Source of the DNA: Siderastrea siderea
Lineage: Eukaryota > Cnidaria > Anthozoa > Scleractinia > Rhizangiidae
Length of the DNA stretch: 64,000 nucleotides
Assembly (NCBI GenBank): GCA_964030785.1
Contig: OZ034967.1
Span: 47,846,033 to 47,910,032 of the forward strand
Direction: 5' to 3'
Shown: positions 59,306 to 64,000 of the stretch, in pieces
Layout of the letters: each line of letters opens with the position of its first letter
Numbering within the stretch: the stretch's first letter is position 1
Position numbers and translations under genes: made by a program
Notes under the pieces: generated by a model
The model's input: the letters and a program-made list of their open reading frames with translations, nothing else
Database searches by the model: none
Told to the model about the DNA's origin: nothing

Positions 59306-59759
59306 ACATATTTATTCCAAGTTGCCGAATGTAACATCTTGTGAAGCAGAAGCATGAATTCTTCTTCAGAATACACAATAACGCGACCATTAACGGTTAA
59401 TGAAAGTGAATTCTCTATGCTTTGTTACTTTGCTGGTCCTGCACTAGCCGACGCAAAACTAAACAAACCTCTTTTTGTTTTCTTTTCCTAAACTCATCTA
59501 TTTCTGGTGAAATATTTCTCTACTGCACAACCAGTTGGAATGTGAATTCTCTACGCCTTGTTACTTTGTCGGTCTCGCACCAGCCGACGAAAAACAAAAG
59601 AAAACCCTGTGCAACTTCGGAAGTCGGTTAATCGAATTAAGGTGCTTTGTTTCACACAGATAAATACATTTGCGCTTTAATTCTTCAAACATATGAAATC
59701 TACATCAGTTCTCAACTAGCAAATGCGAAACCTCTCTCCATTATTTTACTCACCACAAA

Positions 59760-60934
59760 ATGATTTACCAAAAGGGAGAAAAAGTTGAGGCTTTAGACGT
59801 AAATAGTTTATGGTACAGTGCAGAAGTTTTGGAATCTACAGAACAAGAAACGCTTGTCAAGTACATAGGATGGCCGGCAAAGTGGAATCGCTTGGTTTCC
59901 AAAACCCAAATCAGAGCAAGTACCGCTGGGCTGCCAAGGAAGAGAAGAACATTTTTCTCTCGACAGGTTTGTATTTGTTCTCAACTTAGATACACATGTA
60001 TGTTAGTCAACGCTATTCTCACCTGCACATTTCTCACTGACATCAAGTTGTTTATTTGTAAGCTGTATGACTGCTTGTTGAGTAGTAACTGTCAACTGCA
60101 TTTTTTACATAATGGCATCTGTTTTTTATTCTGCTATAGAATCCTAACCCTTCAAAAACCGTTTGCGGCGATAAAATCTACTACCAAGATGAAAATGGCT
60201 TTTTCCTTGAAGCTGATGTTATCGAATCAGACCCAATAAGAATGGAAATGCGCCTGTATGATGGCAAGGAATATTTTATGCGAAGTGTGAGTGACCTCCT
60301 AACAAAGATGCCTGAACCACCTGTCAAGAAAAGAAAAACCACAAGAGCCCTGGATCAGTAGCCCTCGAGCATCACGCAGATTGATGAACAGGTAGATGAT
60401 GGTGGAAGCAAACCATACATGTGTGCCATAACTCCAGATGGTCTTGTGATTTCGTGTGGTGAATTTTATTCTGTCCGTGATTTCAATAACGATATTTTTT
60501 TACTTTCGAAAATTGTCGAGATTAACACCAATTTTATTTGCACAATGGTTTTGTGTAAAGCTAATGAAAAGGGGCTCCTCTGCCAGACGGAAGGATTGGA
60601 ACTGAGTATAGCCGGTGGTCATGTCATAAGATGTACCAACACATTAAGCACTAAACCACTTTGTAAAAAATTACTTATTAAGCAAAAAGAAATTAGACAT
60701 GCAACATTCATTGCAGTAAAAGATTGTTTAGGGGCATCGCCTCTGTTAAGTTATCATTCTAAAAATACCAGGTGTTTTCAATTAGCCACAAAAATAGGGG
60801 AGGAACTGGATAAGTCATTCAGCAGCAAAGGGTTTAAAATAACCCTGAAATTAGGTATACTCGACCTCGTGCACGCTCCTGGTCTTTTGGGCCTTAACCT
60901 TAAGCAATGTGTGCAAAAAAGAGAATTAATGTAA
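59760..60934 (+). pseudogene. Tudor-knot/chromo-barrel-like two-exon frame with one in-frame stop
   Basis: Exon 59760-59966 (ATG 59760) contains GEKVEALDVNSLWYSAEVLE and ETLVKYIGWPAKWNRLVSKT, which resembles the Tudor-knot or chromo-barrel fold that reads methylated chromatin or binds nucleic acid. It joins exon 60140 on (acceptor tctgctatag) in phase 0: FFSRQ|NPNPSKTVCGDKIYYQDE. A second similar unit may be present (GDKIYYQDENGFFLEADVIE). A basic PPVKKRKTTRA follows, then TAG at 60359. The same frame stays open from 60362 to 60934 with protein-like sequence (MCAITPDGLVISCGEFYSVR), including Cys-rich stretches. So either the gene ends at 60361 or a nonsense mutation splits a longer protein of about 330 residues. 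The second half is unrecognised. Confidence 0.5.
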
Positions 60935-61380
60935 TTTCTATGGGATTCGGTGAGCTGGATTTATTGTTGGGGAAGGGATGGGACTACAAATTTCATTCGA
61001 GCCAGGATCCATCACATTTTTATTTTGTTGTAAACTTAGTTTTTCGAGACTTTTATCAACCTAGGGGCAAAATCAAGCTATAGAATTCGAGATAGACCTA
61101 TATGCATGAACATCGCAAATAAGTATTATTGACTTTGCTCACTCTCATAGCGCTTCTCAGTTAACCACAGTCAGAGTACATTGTCCTGCTTGCTTAAAGC
61201 AGGACGACAAGGAGAAACTTGAAATAAACAGGGTATGTTTTCTGGTGTATGATAACAAAGCAGCCGAGAAACGAGAAAGATTGTTTTCTCTTGTTTGCTA
61301 TCAAGTGAAGCCGAGATAAACAACATCAATGTCTTTATTAAAAAATATATTTACATTTTTTCACTATACACTAAACTTCT
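60935..61380. other. Intergenic stretch
   Basis: No gene was recognised. It probably includes 3' untranslated sequence of the minus-strand homeobox gene. Confidence 0.4.
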
Positions 61381-62364
61381 TTACTCCCACGGTTTGAAGT
61401 TGCGTGGTTGAGCCACTACTGCGACCGGCTGAGGTGGAGGGACCTTGACAGCTTCTGGATGGTTATTAAGGTACTTTCTTAACTTTGCCCTGTGGTTTTG
61501 AAACCAGACCTGACGATAAAAGGAAAAGGGGTCGGATGAAAACTACATAAGAGACTATAAAAACTTAAAGATTGCGGTTGCCCTGGTTGATCAAGAACCA
61601 TGTGTAAAGGCCGGTTTACATGCTACAATTCGTCAGCCCGATTTGGCCCAGATTTCATATGAAAATGACTGTGCTGTTTAATCGATTTCATCCTTGTAAT
61701 TCAGATATGGCAAAGACAATTGGGCCGACGAATCGCACCATGTAAATTTGCTTGCGACAAATCGGGCCGACAAATCGTTGCGTGTAAACCAGCCTTAACA
61801 CATCAGTATAAATAACACGTAGAAAAGCCATGTTTACTTGTTCTGCATGCGTGGAATCTGCAGGGGCACCTAACCATTTCTTTTGGTATTAAATCTGTTT
61901 ATTTCAGCTCAAAGTTAAGTGAAAATGGAAATGGTAGTTCCTTTTGTTTTCGGAGAGAAAAATATATCTTTTACAGTGTGAAATACATGAGGTCAGTAGC
62001 ATTTTCGTAAGGGCAACCTCAGCTCGGAAATTTGGGGGATAAGATTCTATCAACTGAAACGTTCCGCAAGTAAAATTTTCCGCTAAGGAATCCGAAGATA
62101 GTGGATGTGCACTTGGCCCAAGCTAATGTACTGCCACAACACACACACGTTTATGCCCACACACACACACTGACATACACTAATAGATAATTATCGTTCA
62201 CCATACCATGATGAGGTCCTTTCTGATGCTTAATTCTTCAGCTATTTTGGCCCTCTCTCTCCAAATTGGGTAATGATTTTCCCAGAAAAGGTGTTCCAAA
62301 CGGGCGAGCTGATCGTCGCTGTAATGCATTCTCCCTCTTCGTCGACTAGTACCAAGGTTAGAAC
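61381..62364 (-). CDS. Paired-like homeodomain protein (3' exons)
   Basis: Exons 62207-62364 and 61381-61509 join (donor ATG|gtatgg, acceptor tttatcgtcag) to give a complete 60-residue homeodomain. It begins RRRGRMHYSDDQLARLEHLF and ends DLIM|VWFQNHRAKLRKYL. Hallmarks are Arg5, Leu16, Phe20, Trp48, Phe49, Gln50, Asn51 and Arg53; position 52 is His instead of the usual Arg. The intron sits between residues 46 and 47, the classic position in paired-class genes. The C-terminal tail is short and Pro rich (VKVPPPQPVAVVAQPRNFKP), with the stop at 61381. The N-terminal exon(s) on the minus strand above 62364 were not identified; a 120-codon open frame at 62446-62805 is a doubtful candidate. The role is sequence-specific DNA binding in the nucleus. 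Orthology within the paired-like class is not assigned. Confidence 0.8.
61608..61795. mobile_element. 188-bp MITE in homeobox intron
   Basis: AGGCCGGTTTACATGC at the left and, on the opposite strand at the right, AGGCTGGTTTACACGC are imperfect inverted tips. The arms extend about 38 bp through tcgtcggcccgattt-like sequence. It lies wholly inside the intron between the homeodomain exons. The tips resemble the MITEs at 20491 and 59203. Confidence 0.65.
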
Positions 62365-62445
62365 CTTAGAAAAACGTAAGACAAAAGTTAAATCCAGTCA
62401 GCAGAGTCAGCTTTAATGGGAAAAAAAAAGATAGAAAGTGCAATT

Positions 62446-62805
62446 TCAATTTGAACTTTTTGTCTCGAAACGTAAATAAAATTGTTCATATGTATACTCA
62501 TGATTTGCTTGATTTCTCTCTGGAGATGTTATGGCAGTGAACGACCCTTCGACTAACGATAAGTGAGCACGACGCGGCAAAAATTGTTCCTTTATATCTC
62601 TTTGGTGACGCTCGTCGTAAGTTGTCAAATAAAAAAGCTGGATACGCATCCGGATGTCATTACTGTTCTTTCTCACATCTTGCGGCGTTTCTAGGTTTGT
62701 GCATTGCTGAAATATTATCCCACCGGAAAACGTTTGGATATACACCGCAACTGTAAGGGGGGGGGGGGTTTCTATGACATCGGTGTGACTTTCACTCCGC
62801 TGCAA
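62446..62805 (-). other. 120-codon open frame upstream of the homeobox exons, doubtful
   Basis: The minus-strand frame is open from 62805 to a stop at 62446 and reads like VAVYIQTFSGGIIFQQCTNL and RRAHLSLVEGSFTAITSPER. It lies just upstream of the homeodomain exon in the same orientation. No good donor in the phase needed (one base before GT TCT) was found, and no known domain is visible. It may be a chance open frame or part of the 5' region. Confidence 0.2.
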
Positions 62806-63055
62806 GATGAAAAGTTTACACCGCGTTAAGCAAACACTGCTATTTTATTTTTCGTTTTGTTACAGACACTTATGTTTACATAGGTTGGGAGCGCATGTTC
62901 TTCATGTTGTCTTTATTAGAAGTCAAGAGCACATTTTTCACTACACAGCGATGACCTAAAGAAAAAAAGCAAAAACAAGTCAGGACACGTAACACATCGC
63001 CGTTGTCATACTACAAGCCCAGACTGGACAGTTCACAATAGCATGATATTCTAAG

Positions 63056-63252
63056 GGCCTGTTTACAAGCAGGCAGGTTACCCTGGCACCTAGGGTTACC
63101 CTAGCAGGAGGGTTACCCTAGCGCTCCCACATTTCTTCTTTTTTTCATCGACGTGTTTACAAGGCAGCTAGGGTTACCCTAGCACCTAGGGTAACCCTAG
63201 CTGAGTGCTAGGGTTACCCTAGGTGCTAGGGTAACCCTAGCGCCTTGTAAAC
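63056..63252. repeat. About 200-bp MITE with CTAGGGTTACCCTAG palindromic array
   Basis: GTTTACAAG...C blocks at the left (63064), middle (63154) and, inverted, at the right end (63243-63252) frame repeated copies of CTAGGGTTACCCTAG and its complement CTAGGGTAACCCTAG. The part 63154-63252 folds as a near-perfect hairpin of about 45-bp arms. No coding content. Confidence 0.7.
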
Positions 63253-63335
63253 GCTCTGCTAGGGATAACTCGCCTACCCAGGACAACTTTTTACTTGTTT
63301 CCAGACCCTTTGAAGGTTGACAACAAACGGCCATC

Positions 63336-64000
63336 ATGGCGGATCGCACACACAGTGGTGCTGGCCGTGGGGCTAAATGGAGAGTTTCTTTGCCAGAAAC
63401 CGAAAATATTTCTACTCCAAGGTCGGCGGGTCCGCTCGTATTTCGTTCTTCCACACCGAATTATGACGACGAGTCAAATCAAACATCCGGACTGGACAAA
63501 AACGATGATTTGCAATCTCGTGAATCTGGCGGGAAAAAACGAAAGATGTCAACTGATTCGAATCTGATCCAGAAAAAGCACAAAGAAAACAAGAAAACAA
63601 AGTGGGTATGGTCAGTTGAAAAAGTTGAGGAGATGCTCAAGTTTTTGCGAGAGTACAAGTCGACCTGTGACTTTCACGGTGTCGACTTTGAAGCTGATCT
63701 CCAGGCACTGTACACGGAAGTGAGACATGTATGGCGACTTTGTATCCTGATGAATTTGGAACGTCAAGCGTTACCGAAACGGAAACAAGTATTAAGGATA
63801 TGGGCAAAGAGGAATACCAAAGTTTCAAATCTAAAATTGATGAGGAAAAGTTGGCAACCAAGAAAGGATATGAAAGAGTCAAAGAAAAGATAAAGAACAT
63901 TCGTCAAGATTACCGGCTTGCGGTGAACAAGGGAAGTCGTAGTGGCAGCGGAAAAATTGTTAAGGAGAATTTCGATCTCCTAAATGAAATTTGGGGCGGC
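63336..64000 (+). CDS. Myb/SANT-like protein, partial and frameshifted
   Basis: The ATG at 63336 begins MADRTHSGAGRGAKWRVSLP. A basic GGKKRKMSTDSNLIQKKHKE (a likely nuclear signal) is followed by KWVWSVEKVEEMLKFLREYK and DFEADLQALYTEVR, a Myb/SANT-like helical DNA-binding pattern with spaced Trp. Near 63730 the frame shifts: the starting frame ends at 63893, while another frame reads MATLYPDEFGTSSVTETETS, KGYERVKEKIKNIRQDYRLA and LLNEIWGG to the window edge. The second half is coiled-coil rich and clearly the natural continuation. So this is one apparent indel in an otherwise open gene, or an assembly error. Proteins of this pattern often accompany Harbinger-type transposases, but no transposase is in view. 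The 3' end is outside the window. Confidence 0.55.

Noticed and set aside
63056..63252. Interstitial telomere repeat (GGGTTA units)
   Set aside because: The units are not in tandem head-to-tail order; they are palindromic CTAGGGTTACCCTAG words framed by inverted GTTTACAAG blocks, so a MITE fits better.

Overview
The window looks like an invertebrate animal nuclear genome, most likely a cnidarian (anthozoan or coral). This is inferred from AT-rich DNA, many short GT-AG introns, a paired-like homeobox gene, and transposon-associated protein families that are known to be abundant in corals and anemones. There is no bacterial operon structure, no rRNA and no convincing complete tRNA gene. Species cannot be fixed from this window alone.

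Layout. 0.3-1.1 kb: a small four-exon minus-strand gene. 2.4-3.1 kb: a 5'-truncated LINE tail. 4-10 kb: hairpin and foldback repeats plus isolated exons. 9.7-10.7 kb: a minus-strand protein-kinase remnant with a large hairpin at its edge. 11.9-14.1 kb: a decayed hAT-like transposase. 15.2-16.9 kb: a foldback element. 18.0-23.1 kb: element E1, bounded by TTAA and long inverted repeats, carrying one intact C-terminal exon of a transposase family. 25.6-28.7 kb: a Helitron-type PIF1-like helicase. 29.3-43.5 kb: a DUF6589-type gene whose reading phase is kept across a 9.4-kb intron. Element E2 (31.1-39.7 kb), also bounded by TTAA and long inverted repeats, fills that intron and carries an antisense, frameshifted full transposase of the same family as E1. 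44.7-46.7 kb: a RecQ-like helicase (minus), divergent from an OTU-fold cysteine-protease-like gene (46.9-48.1 kb, plus). 52.8-56.5 kb: a minus-strand gene built from tiny phase-1 exons and ending in a CCHC zinc knuckle and RGG-like tail. 57.2-58.3 kb: a Crypton-type tyrosine recombinase with two nonsense codons. 59.8-60.9 kb: a Tudor-knot/chromo-barrel-like two-exon frame. 61.4-62.4 kb: a paired-like homeobox gene (minus). 63.3 kb to the end: a Myb/SANT-like protein, cut by the window edge.

How the parts relate. Most of the coding sequence between 11.9 and 60.9 kb is of mobile-element type, at different stages of decay and nested in layers. The strongest structural result is the E1/E2 pair, which defines a TTAA-targeting family with arms of roughly 0.5 kb, and E2's insertion into a DUF6589 intron without breaking the reading frame across that intron. 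A more speculative possibility is that PIF1-like helicase, DUF6589 protein, RecQ-like helicase, OTU protein, tyrosine recombinase and Tudor-knot protein, all within 35 kb, come from one or two very large composite elements. Likely host genes are the small gene at the left edge, the microexon zinc-knuckle gene and the homeobox gene.
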